Notes: generated by a model from the letters alone, not told the origin. Numbered from the stretch's first letter, positions 45,099 through 54,914 are shown. The stretch: DNA of 64,000 nucleotides from Lachnospiraceae bacterium (GCA_902363445.1 CABJAB010000005.1:337980-401979), one strand, 5' to 3'. Numbers and translations are program-made.

Positions 45099-45776
45099 AT
45101 GCTAAATTATTTATGGGGCGCCATGCTGATTCTTGGCATCGTATGGGGAGTCCTTTTGGGAAGGCCGGCGGAGCTGACTGACGGGATCCTCACGGGGGCG
45201 AAGGACGCAGTCTCCCTCTGCATTACCATGGCGGGGGTAATGGCCTTTTGGACCGGCATGATGGAGGTGGCCAAGGAAGCGGGGATCATTGAGAAGATCA
45301 CCAGGCTCTTGAAGCCGTTCGTGGGATTCATGTTCCCCGATATCCCGCCCGGACACAAAGCTAGGGACGAGATTTCGACAAATATCGTGGCAAATGTCAT
45401 GGGGCTTGGATGGGCGGCTACTCCCGCCGGCCTGAAAGCTATGGAAAGCCTGGAGGAGCTGGAGGAAGAACGGAGAAACGGCGCTGCTGTCAGAAGTGAC
45501 GGCGGCAATGAGCGAGGACGGACAGTAGGGACGGGGGAAAGACTCCGCGGACGGAGGAAAGCGGTGCCCAGAGGGACGGCCAGCACAGAAATGTGTACAT
45601 TTCTCATTCTAAACATTTCGTCTCTTCAGCTGATACCCATAAACATGATTGCTTACCGGGCGCAGTATGGTGCTGTAAATCCCACCGCCATCGTGGCCCC
45701 CGCGATTTTGGCCACATTGGTCAGCACCGCAGCCGGCGTAGCTTTTGCAAAGATTGCGGGAGGAAGGAAAAAGTAG
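45099..45776 (+). CDS. spmA: spore maturation protein A homologue with an internal insertion
   Basis: The 225-residue membrane protein matches SpmA at both ends: LNYLWGAMLILGIVWGVLLGRP, DEISTNIVANVMGLGWAATPAGLKAM (near 89-114), and EMCTFLILNISSLQLIPINMIAYRAQYG (near 165-192). Between about 125 and 163 lies an Arg/Gly-rich stretch (ERRNGAAVRSDGG to AVPRGTAS) not expected in SpmA, which is usually about 195 residues. SpmA with SpmB supports spore-core dehydration. No spmB follows. The insertion keeps the frame. Confidence 0.82.
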   Translation: MLNYLWGAMLILGIVWGVLLGRPAELTDGILTGAKDAVSLCITMAGVMAFWTGMMEVAKEAGIIEKITRLLKPFVGFMFPDIPPGHKARDEISTNIVANVMGLGWAATPAGLKAMESLEELEEERRNGAAVRSDGGNERGRTVGTGERLRGRRKAVPRGTASTEMCTFLILNISSLQLIPINMIAYRAQYGAVNPTAIVAPAILATLVSTAAGVAFAKIAGGRKK

Positions 45777-45783
45777 ATATACC

Positions 45784-45812
45784 TTTACATCTGATTTAAA
45801 ATCACCTACAAT
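45784..45812 (+). promoter_or_regulatory. promoter for the binding-protein / hybrid-kinase unit
   Basis: TTTACA (45784-45789) and TACAAT (45807-45812) with 17-bp spacing lie about 50 bases before the lipoprotein gene. Confidence 0.6.
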
Positions 45813-45860
45813 TATGAGGAAGAATAAAAATGGGCTGAGTAGGCCGTGTGAGGAGAAAAG

Positions 45861-47348
45861 ATGAAGGGAATACAAAAGAAAAAGGCGTGGATACGGGCTG
45901 CTGCGGCAGGGATGGCAGTGATGCTTCTCGGGCTTTCGGGCTGCGGAACGGCTCCGAAGGAAAGTAAGCAGAGCAAGGACAGCCCTGTGGCAATCACCGT
46001 ATGGCATTATTACAATGGGGTGCAGCAGGCGGCATTCGATAATCTGGTGGAGGAATTCAACCGCACAGTCGGACAGGAAAAAGGAATTCATGTGGAAGGG
46101 CACAGCCAGGGAGATGTGAACCAGCTGGAGACTAACGTGCTGGCGACGCTTAATAAAGAGGTGGGAAGCGGCGACGCGCCCAACATTTTTTCGTCCTATG
46201 CGGATACGGCTTATGCCGTCCAGAAGATGGGCTGCTTGGCGGATATCTCTAAATATATGGGTGAGGATGAGTTTGACAGCTATGTGGACTCTTACATAGA
46301 GGAAGGACGGATTGGCTCCGGAGAAGAACTTTATATCTTTCCCGTGGCGAAATCCAGCGAAGTATTTATGCTGAATAAGGAGGACTGGGAGAAATTCGCA
46401 GAAGCTACCGGAGCGGATACGTCTCAGCTCTCGACCATCGAGGGTGTGACCAAAACAGCGGAGGATTATTACAATTGGACGGACAGCCTGACGCCGGATG
46501 TGCCCAATGACGGACATGCTTTTTATGGAAGAGACGCTATGGCGAATTACTTTATTGTAGGTTCCATGCAGCTGGGAACAGAGATTTTCCAGGTGAAGGA
46601 TGGCAAGGTGACTTATAATGCAGACCGGGATGTAATGAAAAAGATTTGGGATAATTATTATGTTCCCTTTGTAAAGGGATATTTCAGCGCTTATGGACGG
46701 TTCCGTTCGGACGATGTGAAGATCGGGGAGATCATTTCCTTTACCGGGTCCATCACGTCTGCCACCTATTTCCCCGACACGGTGGAGCTGGAAAATGGAG
46801 AAACATATCCGATCGACTATGTCGTGATGCCGGCGCCTCAGTTTGAAGGCGGAGAGCCGTATGCAGTGCAGCAGGGCGCGGGCATGGTGGTGACCAAGTC
46901 AGACGAGGCCAAGGAAAAGGCTTCTGTGGAATTTCTGAAATGGTTTACCGAGGAACAGAACAGCTATGATTTCGGCTGCAGCAGCGGTTATATGCCGGTC
47001 AAGAAGGATGCCTATGATAAAGAGAAGCTGGACGATACGATCCGTGAGCATAATATTGATGTGTCGGACAAAACATATGATTCTCTGATGATCGGTTTCG
47101 ATACTGTGTCTGAAAATAAGATGTATACCAATAAGGCATTTGACGGCGGAAGCGCCGCGAGAAAGGTACTGGAGTACAATCTTTCGGACAAAGCCGCTGC
47201 GGACAGGGAACAAGTGAAAGCGGAGCTGGAAGCGGGAAAGACTCTGGAAGAAGCGGCCGCTCCATTTATCACGGAGGAAGCCTTTGACGCCTGGTATGAG
47301 TCGCTGAAGGCCGGACTTGACGCTGCGGCGGAGGAACCGGCGCAGTGA
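45861..47348 (+). CDS. extracellular solute-binding lipoprotein (family 1-like)
   Basis: The 495-residue protein has a basic N-terminus, hydrophobic signal and lipobox (LSGC, Cys near 28). A sugar-type binding-protein fold follows: VAITVWHYYNGVQQAAFDNLVEEFN (near 42-66), NIFSSYADTAYAVQ, SEVFMLNKEDW, and GAGMVVTKSDEAKEKASVEFLKWFTE (near 340-365). No permease or ATPase gene is nearby; instead a hybrid histidine kinase with an extracellular sensor domain follows 52 bases later. It may deliver ligand to that sensor rather than to a transporter. Confidence 0.88.
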   Translation: MKGIQKKKAWIRAAAAGMAVMLLGLSGCGTAPKESKQSKDSPVAITVWHYYNGVQQAAFDNLVEEFNRTVGQEKGIHVEGHSQGDVNQLETNVLATLNKEVGSGDAPNIFSSYADTAYAVQKMGCLADISKYMGEDEFDSYVDSYIEEGRIGSGEELYIFPVAKSSEVFMLNKEDWEKFAEATGADTSQLSTIEGVTKTAEDYYNWTDSLTPDVPNDGHAFYGRDAMANYFIVGSMQLGTEIFQVKDGKVTYNADRDVMKKIWDNYYVPFVKGYFSAYGRFRSDDVKIGEIISFTGSITSATYFPDTVELENGETYPIDYVVMPAPQFEGGEPYAVQQGAGMVVTKSDEAKEKASVEFLKWFTEEQNSYDFGCSSGYMPVKKDAYDKEKLDDTIREHNIDVSDKTYDSLMIGFDTVSENKMYTNKAFDGGSAARKVLEYNLSDKAAADREQVKAELEAGKTLEEAAAPFITEEAFDAWYESLKAGLDAAAEEPAQ

Positions 47349-47400
47349 GATACTGAATGACGGGGTTCCTTTTTGTGAGTGGTCGAAAACGGTGAAAGCG

Positions 47401-50400
47401 ATGAAAAAACGTACAATTTACAGGCTGTTTATCATACCGCTTCTTGTGATCCTGCTGGTACAGGCGGTGGTCTCCCTAGGGACAGTGATCTTCGGGGGAA
47501 CGACTTCCCTTCTGGACCAGTATCTGGTGAGCATTCAGGACAGGACAGTGGAGAACAGACAGATCCTGCTGGAGAACAATATGATCCAGCAGTGGTCCAA
47601 TGTGAGCGAAGAAATGGAAACGATTGAAAGCGGGCTTGGAGAAATCCTTAGCAACAGGGGTGCGTCCATTTCTGAGTTTCTAAACAGCAGTGAAATGAAG
47701 GAAGAGCTTTTGCAAAAGATGCTTTCCTCCTGTCTTTATATGCTGCGTAAAAATTCTGTGACAGGTACTTTCATTATCCTGGCCAATGGGCGGGACAGTT
47801 TGAGCGCCCAGGAATGCCAGGGTGTTTACTTTCACGATGCGGACCCCATGACAAATCCCGGAGATTATTCGGATGTTCTGATGAAACGGGGAAGTTCCCG
47901 CTTCTCACACGAATTGAATGTGCCGCTAGACAGCTACTGGACGACAGATTTTGCTTTTGGAGCAGCAGGAGAAAAAGAGGCGGACAGTTTTTTTTATGAA
48001 CCGTTTATGGAGGCGGGGGATAATCCTCAGCTGGGATATAAAAATCTCTGTTATTGGAGCCGTCCTTTCTACCTTGAGGGAGACTGGAAGAACGGTGGAT
48101 CCGAGGTTATCACGTATTCTGTCCCTCTGATCCATGAGGACGGTACTGTGTACGGTGTCATGGGAATCGATATTTCCACCAAATATATGCAGGATCTGAT
48201 GCCATATACGGAACTGAGCCAGTACAGCAGCTACCTGCTGGCGGAACGGACAGAGGACGGTTCTTATATTCCTCTGGTTTCCACCGGGACGATTGTATCC
48301 TTGGGAGATGAAAAGCCTGAGAGCATCAGCTTGGAGGACACAAAATATGACGGATTGTATGCGATTGGGTCCGATGATGAAAAGCTGTATGCTTCCGTGC
48401 GGGAAATGCATCTTTACAATACCAATGCCCCGTTCTCGGAGAGAGTATGGGTCCTGGCCGGCGTCATGGAAGAAGCCGGACTGTTCGGGATCGGCAGCGC
48501 CGTACTTAGGAACCTGTCTATGGCGATTCTTCTTTCTCTGGTGTTCGGGTTTGTGGGCACGGTCCTCATCGTGGGGTTTGTGACGAAGCCCATCCGGAGT
48601 CTGGCGGAATGTATTCGGGGAAGCTCTGAGCACCAGCTGAAGACCTTTAAAAAGAGCAATATTGTCGAGGTAGATGAATTGTATGAGGTGGTCTCTGACT
48701 TGACAGAAAAGCAGAGAGAAGCAGAATACCGCCTGATGGAGGAAAAGGAACGGTATCTGATCGCTTTGAAGAGCAGCACGGATCTTCTGTTTTCCTATGA
48801 CATTCGTCAGGATACCATAGACGTATCGAATTTTGCCATGGAGGCGAAAAGCGGACAGGCCGAATTCCACCTGGAAAACCTGAAGGAGAGGCTGAACAGC
48901 GGCTGGATATACAGGGAAGATCTGGAGAAATTTCTGCAGATACTGGAAAATCCGGAGGAGTCGGTATTTCTGGTGTTCCGGGGCCGGTTCTTTGAACAGG
49001 ATGTAAACTATGAGTGGATGGAGTTAAATGGCAAGGTCATCAGTGACGCAAATGGAGAAAAGACGAAGATCATCGGCAGCCTGAAGAATATCCACGAACA
49101 AAAGGTACGTGAGCTGATGCGCCTGGAGTCCGCCCGCCGTGACCGTGTGACCGGCCTTTATGAGCGAAGCGTCGGCGAGGACATCATATGTCTGGAATTC
49201 GAGAAAGGAAAGAAAGGATGCCTTGTGCTCCTGGATTTTGATCATTTCCGGGAGCTGAATGAGCGTTATGGGATGGTCTTTGGGAATGCGGTCCTGGAAG
49301 AGACCGGCCGCCAGATCCTTCTGATGAAGAAAGAGGTTCAGAAACGGGATGAGATGGGGCAGAAGCGCATTACCGCTCTCCGCATGGGGGGAGATGAGAT
49401 TCTCATATGGTTCTCTGAAATAAGGCCGGAAACTGCACAGGTATTCCTCAAGGAGCTTACTTCCCGGATAGATGAAATATATGATGGCAGGCGTTTCCCT
49501 TTAAGCTTTTCCGCCGGAATCAGCAAAAGGAAGGACGGAGAGGAATTTAAGGATTGCCTGTATGAAGCCGGGCGGGCGCTGGCCGCGGTAAAAGCCGGTG
49601 CCCGGAGAGGCATGGCTGTATTTGAGGAGCTGAGTGTAGATGAAATAAAGGAGGAGCGACGGGAGATCAATGAGATCGCAGCACTTCCCTATTCAGATGC
49701 CAGGAACATGGTTTCTCTTGTTTTTACCTTTTTTGATAAAGGAGGAGATATTTCCAATATTCTCCCGGTCTTGTTGGTGAAACTGGGACACTTCTACGGC
49801 GCGTCGGATATTGTACTGACTCTGGTGGATATGGATTTTTGCACGTCCTATGTAAAATATCAATGGCATGACGTGCAGGGCGACCGGCAGAGCACGGGAG
49901 TCCGCCGGTTCAGCAGGCAGGAATTTGAAGCTCTGACAGGCTTCCTTTCTGGCGGGAGCAGAGAGTTTGGCGAAGAAAATGTTCTGAACAGGGATGAATG
50001 CCGCTTCTTCGGCCTGGCGTCCGGGAAGAATGGTATCTGCGTCCCGATGTATGACAGCGGAAATTATATCGGCGCGATTGCGTACGTGTGCCGGGAAAGC
50101 CAGCCTCTTTGGGCAGAAAAGGACAGGAATGATCTCCAGGAGATCACGAAGATCATAGAGACTAATATCAACCGGGAGCGGTACGATATGGCGAGCAGAG
50201 CAAAGAGTGACTTTCTGTCCCGCATGTCTCATGAGATCCGTACCCCCATGAACGCGATCATCGGCATGACGGACATTGCCCGCCATGAGGTGAAGCAGCC
50301 GGAACGTCTGGAGGAATGTCTCGATAAGATCGACCGTTCTTCCCAGTTTTTGCTGAGCCTGATCAACGATATTCTGGATATGTCAAAGATTGAGAGCGGA

Positions 50401-51324
50401 AAAATGAAGCTGGATATCAGGACCTTTGACATGGAGGAGCTGGTAGAGAGCGTGGCCGGCCTTATTGAACCGCAGGCGGAGGCCAAAAGGATTCAGTTTG
50501 TGCGCAGCGTAAGTCTGACGCACAAATGGCTGATGGGTGATTCTCTTCATTTAAGCCAGGTGCTGGTGAACCTTCTGGGGAACGCGGTGAAATTCACTCC
50601 GGAGGGAGGAACTGTGACTCTGACGGTGGAACAGGAAGAAGTGCGGGGAAACAGCACGGGCATCCGTTTTTCTGTCAAGGATACTGGAATCGGCATTGAA
50701 CGGGAAAATTTCAAGAGGATATTTAACGCCTTTGAGCAGGCCGGGGATGATACCACGAAAGAATATGGCGGGACCGGTCTGGGGCTTGCCATCAGCAGCA
50801 GCCTGATCCGGATGATGGGAGGGAATATCAGCCTGAACAGCCGTCCGGGGGAAGGGAGCAATTTCTATTTCAAGATATGCCTGAAGACCGGGCGGGAAGA
50901 AGCCAGAGATCCGGAGAAAGAAAATATAGACAATGTGAGCTGCGAAGGAAAACGACTGCTTTTGGTCGAAGACAATGAACTGAACATGGAGATTGCCAAG
51001 GTGCTGCTGGAAATGAACGGGTTCCTGGTGGAGACTGCCGAAAACGGGAAGATAGCTGTCGGGCAGTTCTCAGGACATGACGAGGGCTACTACGATGCGA
51101 TTCTCATGGATATCCGTATGCCGGTCATGGACGGGCTGGAAGCGGCAAGGGTTATACGGCGCCTGGAGCGGCCGGATGCCGGTACGGTGCCAATTATCGC
51201 CATGACGGCCAATGCCTTCGATGAGGACATGAAGAAGTCCATTGAAAGCGGGATGAACGGTCACCTGGCTAAGCCGATTGACATTGAGGAGCTGATCAGG
51301 ACCCTTAAAAAAGTCATGAAATAA
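47401..51324 (+). CDS. large hybrid sensor histidine kinase with GGDEF-like domain
   Basis: The 1307-residue membrane protein shows, in order: TM1 (about 8-28), an extracellular Cache-like sensor (30-365), TM2 (368-395), a HAMP-like stretch, a PAS domain (about 455-570), a GGDEF-like domain (about 580-745, motif RMGGDEILIW at about 660), a GAF-like region (755-920), HisKA (SHEIRTPMNAIIGMTDIA, His about 944), HATPase (NLLGNAVKFTPEGG; GGTGLGLAI) and a C-terminal receiver (LMDIRMPVMDG, Asp about 1237). The last diguanylate-cyclase motif residue is Ile rather than Phe. It is probably cotranscribed with the binding protein. The start has only a weak ribosome site. Confidence 0.88.
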   Translation: MKKRTIYRLFIIPLLVILLVQAVVSLGTVIFGGTTSLLDQYLVSIQDRTVENRQILLENNMIQQWSNVSEEMETIESGLGEILSNRGASISEFLNSSEMKEELLQKMLSSCLYMLRKNSVTGTFIILANGRDSLSAQECQGVYFHDADPMTNPGDYSDVLMKRGSSRFSHELNVPLDSYWTTDFAFGAAGEKEADSFFYEPFMEAGDNPQLGYKNLCYWSRPFYLEGDWKNGGSEVITYSVPLIHEDGTVYGVMGIDISTKYMQDLMPYTELSQYSSYLLAERTEDGSYIPLVSTGTIVSLGDEKPESISLEDTKYDGLYAIGSDDEKLYASVREMHLYNTNAPFSERVWVLAGVMEEAGLFGIGSAVLRNLSMAILLSLVFGFVGTVLIVGFVTKPIRSLAECIRGSSEHQLKTFKKSNIVEVDELYEVVSDLTEKQREAEYRLMEEKERYLIALKSSTDLLFSYDIRQDTIDVSNFAMEAKSGQAEFHLENLKERLNSGWIYREDLEKFLQILENPEESVFLVFRGRFFEQDVNYEWMELNGKVISDANGEKTKIIGSLKNIHEQKVRELMRLESARRDRVTGLYERSVGEDIICLEFEKGKKGCLVLLDFDHFRELNERYGMVFGNAVLEETGRQILLMKKEVQKRDEMGQKRITALRMGGDEILIWFSEIRPETAQVFLKELTSRIDEIYDGRRFPLSFSAGISKRKDGEEFKDCLYEAGRALAAVKAGARRGMAVFEELSVDEIKEERREINEIAALPYSDARNMVSLVFTFFDKGGDISNILPVLLVKLGHFYGASDIVLTLVDMDFCTSYVKYQWHDVQGDRQSTGVRRFSRQEFEALTGFLSGGSREFGEENVLNRDECRFFGLASGKNGICVPMYDSGNYIGAIAYVCRESQPLWAEKDRNDLQEITKIIETNINRERYDMASRAKSDFLSRMSHEIRTPMNAIIGMTDIARHEVKQPERLEECLDKIDRSSQFLLSLINDILDMSKIESGKMKLDIRTFDMEELVESVAGLIEPQAEAKRIQFVRSVSLTHKWLMGDSLHLSQVLVNLLGNAVKFTPEGGTVTLTVEQEEVRGNSTGIRFSVKDTGIGIERENFKRIFNAFEQAGDDTTKEYGGTGLGLAISSSLIRMMGGNISLNSRPGEGSNFYFKICLKTGREEARDPEKENIDNVSCEGKRLLLVEDNELNMEIAKVLLEMNGFLVETAENGKIAVGQFSGHDEGYYDAILMDIRMPVMDGLEAARVIRRLERPDAGTVPIIAMTANAFDEDMKKSIESGMNGHLAKPIDIEELIRTLKKVMK

Positions 51325-51329
51325 AGGCT

Positions 51330-51358
51330 TTGCATTTTATCATGGATTTTGATATGCT
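51330..51358 (+). promoter_or_regulatory. candidate promoter of the ornithine-cyclodeaminase-like gene
   Basis: TTGCAT (51330-51335) and TATGCT (51353-51358) are 17 bp apart, just after the kinase stop codon and about 95 bases before the next start. Confidence 0.4.
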
Positions 51359-51453
51359 AATTATAAATGGAGCTGGCGGTTTCGATGGAAACTGTCGGCT
51401 TCCGCTGGTCATGCCAGGAATTGATAATGAGGAGAAAAATAAGGAGGAGAGTC

Positions 51454-52545
51454 ATGAGTTTTGAATTGCTTAAGTATACGGCGCCTGATTTTACCCAGAG
51501 GATGTTCACGGAAGCACCGGATGCGAAATGGGAGCCCGCTCCAAAGGATAAGGTTGCGCCTGTAGCGTACCATTCCACCACCATTTTTCCGGAGTATTTC
51601 AAGGTGAACGGAAATTGGCTTCTGGCAGAAGAGAGCAGGATGGATTGTGTTGCGGTATACGAGAATGGAAAGATTTATGTCCGCGAGTTCAGAAACCTGA
51701 AACAGGGCGATCTTGTCTTTGTGGGCAGGACAGAGAACTGTGAGGACGGCATATATGTATATACCAATGGTTTTAATGAAAGGGGCAGCAGCCTGGACGA
51801 TTCTTTCGCGTTCCGTCTCGGCCGATCCAGAGAGACTGCGTTTTCCAAGGATTATGATCATTTATATGAGCTTTTGGAATATGAGAGAGAGCATGGAAAT
51901 ATTCTGTGGGTGATGGGGCCGGCCTGTGCCTTTGACGCGGATTCCAGAGCGGCTTTTTCCAAGCTGGTCATGGGCGGATATGTCCACAGCCTTCTTGCAG
52001 GCAATGCCCTGGCGACTCATGATCTGGAGGGCGCCTATCTGAAAACGGCCCTGGGCCAGGATATTTATACCCAGGAGAGCCGGCCTATGGGACACTACAA
52101 TCATCTGGACACCATAAACCGGGTGAAATATTATGGTTCGATTCCCAAATTCATTGAAGGGGAGAACATTCAGGACGGCATTATATACAGCTGTGTGAAA
52201 AAAGATGTGCCGTTTGTTCTGGTGGGATCCATCCGTGACGACGGTCCTCTCCCGGAGATCTATGCGAATGTGTATGACGGACAGAATGCCATGAGGGATT
52301 GTGTCCGTAAGGCGACGACGGTGATTTGTATGGCTACCACTCTGCATTCCATCGCCGTGGGGAATATGACGCCGTCCTTCCGGGTTCTGCCCGACGGTAC
52401 GATTCGCCAGGTGTATTTCTACTGTGTGGACATCGCTGAGTTTGCGGTAAATAAATTGGCAGACAGAGGTAGTCTGTCTGCCAAGGGAATTGTGACTAAC
52501 GTACAGGATTTTGTCGTCAATGTGAGCAAAGGCGTAAAATTCTGA
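51454..52545 (+). CDS. archaeal-type ornithine cyclodeaminase / LOR-SDH-domain protein
   Basis: The 363-residue protein matches the LOR/SDH conserved-domain family (archaeal-type ornithine cyclodeaminase, also the C-terminal half of cyanobacterial ArgZ/AgrE). Visible motifs are HDLEGAYLKTALGQDIYTQ (near 191-209), NHLDTINRVKYYGSI, VLVGSIRDDGPLPEIYANVYDGQNAM (near 252-277) and ATTLHSIAVGNMTPSFRV. Expected chemistry is NAD-dependent conversion of ornithine to proline and ammonia. The N-terminal arginine-dihydrolase domain of ArgZ is absent. ATG 51454 has AGGAGGAG; a longer frame is rejected. It converges with the next gene 14 bases away. Confidence 0.8.
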   Translation: MSFELLKYTAPDFTQRMFTEAPDAKWEPAPKDKVAPVAYHSTTIFPEYFKVNGNWLLAEESRMDCVAVYENGKIYVREFRNLKQGDLVFVGRTENCEDGIYVYTNGFNERGSSLDDSFAFRLGRSRETAFSKDYDHLYELLEYEREHGNILWVMGPACAFDADSRAAFSKLVMGGYVHSLLAGNALATHDLEGAYLKTALGQDIYTQESRPMGHYNHLDTINRVKYYGSIPKFIEGENIQDGIIYSCVKKDVPFVLVGSIRDDGPLPEIYANVYDGQNAMRDCVRKATTVICMATTLHSIAVGNMTPSFRVLPDGTIRQVYFYCVDIAEFAVNKLADRGSLSAKGIVTNVQDFVVNVSKGVKF

Positions 52546-52558
52546 TCTCACCGTCTGA

Positions 52559-53770
52559 TCAGGAATCCAGTTCTGTCCGGATGCTTCCAAAGGAATTCTC
52601 CGCCTTGCTCTTGTATTTCCCAAGAGCAAGGGAGACACAGAGGATGGCGGCGGCAAAGGCGAGTTCTATGCCGAAATCCTGCCAGATCGGACGAAGGGAA
52701 GCGCTGTCCAGCGAGGTCAGGCTGTAGATGTCCGTGACAGCCTTTGAATACCAGTATACCGGGGTGAATCTTGAAAAGGCCTGGATGCTCTGACTTAGAA
52801 ATTCCAGCGGGACAAAAGCGCCGCCCAGGAAGCTCAGGGCGAGGCCCAGGAAGTTGGCGAAAGCATTCTGGGTATTGGAGTTTTTGATAAAATGGCTGAC
52901 CAGCATGGAAATCGCCAGTGAGGTCACGGAAAAGAGGAAGCTGTTTAAGAGCATCAGCCCTATCAGCCGCCAGTCCGTGCCGGCCAGTCTGCCGGCGGAC
53001 AAGATGATTCCCATAATACTCAGGAGGAGCCATACGGAAAAACTGACTACACCGCAGTAAAGGAACTGTCCGAAATTTTTGGCCCGGACGGTGGTGGGTG
53101 CGCATAAGTTTCTCATTTGAAGTTCGGGCCGTTTGAAGGACAGGGTCACGGAGCTCACACAGAGAAGAATCAGTACCAGGAGGATATAGCTCTGTACCCT
53201 GTTGTAGGCGTAATAAGCGTCATCCACCGGCTGCCCGGCAGAGAACCGCATGGTCTTTACCGAGGCCTCCAGGGAAAGTGATTCCAGGGCTTTGGAGACC
53301 AGGACTTCGTCATCCATCTGGGAGCCGGTCTTTTGATAGGTGTTTATAAAGCTCCAGTATTGATTCACCAGGTTATCCAGGTAATAGCTGTCACCGGTGC
53401 CGGGGACGGCAGCCATTTCCAGTGAGATCGGCGTTTCGGAAGCGAGGGAGGCATCAAAGCCTTCCGGGATGATCAGAATATATTCGGTAGCATGATAAAA
53501 CATGGCGTCCTGAAGGACGTCTTTTTTATCGTCCAAAACCACTTCCGTGCCGTGATTGGAAAGGAAGCCTCTGAGACCTTCAGTGAATGCCGTTTCTTTA
53601 TCGCGGTTGATGATAGTGAACTCCGGTTTGGTCTCGGAGAAGTCCGGCGTGATCTTTGTGGACATAAATGCAGAAATGACTATGAAGATTCCCATGAAAA
53701 GAATCAGATAAGTGAGTATCTGCCCTTTATGCCGTTTCATGATCAGCAAACATGCTTTAAATACTTTCAT
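52559..53770 (-). CDS. ABC-2-type exporter permease (second subunit)
   Basis: The 403-residue protein has an N-terminal TM (ILTYLILFMGIFIVISAF, near 17-34), a large extracellular domain and five C-terminal helices (YILLVLILLCVSSVTLSF, FSVWLLLSIMGIILSAG, FLFSVTSLAISMLVSHF, FANFLGLALSFLGGAFVPLEF, ELAFAAAILCVSLALG). This is the ABC-2/YhgE-like export layout. It overlaps the preceding permease gene by 14 bases and forms an exporter with it and the ATPase. Confidence 0.87.
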   Translation of the reverse strand: MKVFKACLLIMKRHKGQILTYLILFMGIFIVISAFMSTKITPDFSETKPEFTIINRDKETAFTEGLRGFLSNHGTEVVLDDKKDVLQDAMFYHATEYILIIPEGFDASLASETPISLEMAAVPGTGDSYYLDNLVNQYWSFINTYQKTGSQMDDEVLVSKALESLSLEASVKTMRFSAGQPVDDAYYAYNRVQSYILLVLILLCVSSVTLSFKRPELQMRNLCAPTTVRAKNFGQFLYCGVVSFSVWLLLSIMGIILSAGRLAGTDWRLIGLMLLNSFLFSVTSLAISMLVSHFIKNSNTQNAFANFLGLALSFLGGAFVPLEFLSQSIQAFSRFTPVYWYSKAVTDIYSLTSLDSASLRPIWQDFGIELAFAAAILCVSLALGKYKSKAENSFGSIRTELDS

Positions 53771-54899
53771 AACGCTGCCTCCTCAGGAAAAACGCGGTGA
53801 TGATGAACATGGTTAAGGTCATGACGGCCAGGATACCCAGGTTCAGGAAATATTTACTGAGATCGTCATAATAGTACAGACAATAGAAGGAATCTGCGAT
53901 TCGGGCCGCGGGGTTCAGCCAGGACAGTACGGGAAGATTCTGGGCGATGGTATAATTGATGCCGGAAACCATCAGGCCGGCGCCGTAGCTGCAGACCATC
54001 GTGATGGTAATGATGAGTGCCACCTTCATGCCTTCTTTGAACTTTGTCGCCGCGGATATGAGTGCGCCGAAGGCGATGCCCAAAAGGCTTCCCAGGCCGC
54101 AGGTGAGGATTACCATCCATAAATTGGATCCGAAATCCACTCCGAGAACCAATACGATATAGGCGACCAGCATCATCAGACAGAGAACGTGGACGACGAA
54201 GGAAGCCAATAGGTCATAGACTACCATTGGAAGCCGTTTGGCCGGGGATAAAGTCCGCCTGGCGCCCAGCGGCGACAGGTTGGCCTGCAGATAAGACACA
54301 CTTTCATGTCCCTGAAAAGCGCCGTACATGCAGACCATGGCGAGCAGGGCATAAAAATAGTTGACGGTCTGGGAAGGCGGGTTCTTAGTCAGGGAGATTT
54401 CCTGGGTGAAGGATCCTCTGTCAAAAAGTTCTGAGATCTCAGAGACTGCGTCCGGATTTTCTGCGAGGATACCGGTGATCGCGTGCTTTGTCTGGCTGTA
54501 TTGGTCTAAAAAGCTTTTAATGATGGTCTGGTTGAGCCCGCTGCCGGACACAGTAAGATTCGGGGCAGCGTTTTCTAAGGTGATATAACCGTCGATATCC
54601 TGGTTTTCCAGAGCCTTTCCAGCGTCCTCCGCAGATGGATATACGGTTACTTCGAAAAGCTTATCATCTCCATCCGCGGACAGGGAACCCAGCGCAGAGC
54701 GAAAGGCGGTATCCTTTCCGTATTCCGGGTTGTCTACAATCCCGATTGGAATCACAGTCAGAAGGTCCGCCTCGTCGAGGGCGGAGAAAGCGAAGAAGAA
54801 CAGGGTGGCCAGCATTATGGGGAAGATCCAGGTCCATATGAGGGTGCTCCAGTTCCGGAGCGCGGTACGGATTCGTTTTCCAAAAATATTGATAAACAT
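53757..54899 (-). CDS. ABC-2-type exporter permease (first subunit)
   Basis: The 380-residue protein has the same architecture: TM1 (LIWTWIFPIMLATLFFFAFSAL, near 19-40), an extracellular domain, then helices including VVHVLCLMMLVAYIVLVLG and ALIITITMVCSYGAGLMV. GAAGGAGG precedes its ATG, and it starts 15 bases after the ATPase gene. Substrates of this class include lipids, antibiotics and antimicrobial peptides. Confidence 0.87.
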   Translation of the reverse strand: MFINIFGKRIRTALRNWSTLIWTWIFPIMLATLFFFAFSALDEADLLTVIPIGIVDNPEYGKDTAFRSALGSLSADGDDKLFEVTVYPSAEDAGKALENQDIDGYITLENAAPNLTVSGSGLNQTIIKSFLDQYSQTKHAITGILAENPDAVSEISELFDRGSFTQEISLTKNPPSQTVNYFYALLAMVCMYGAFQGHESVSYLQANLSPLGARRTLSPAKRLPMVVYDLLASFVVHVLCLMMLVAYIVLVLGVDFGSNLWMVILTCGLGSLLGIAFGALISAATKFKEGMKVALIITITMVCSYGAGLMVSGINYTIAQNLPVLSWLNPAARIADSFYCLYYYDDLSKYFLNLGILAVMTLTMFIITAFFLRRQRYESI

Positions 54900-54914
54900 T
54901 AAGAACCTCCTTCT

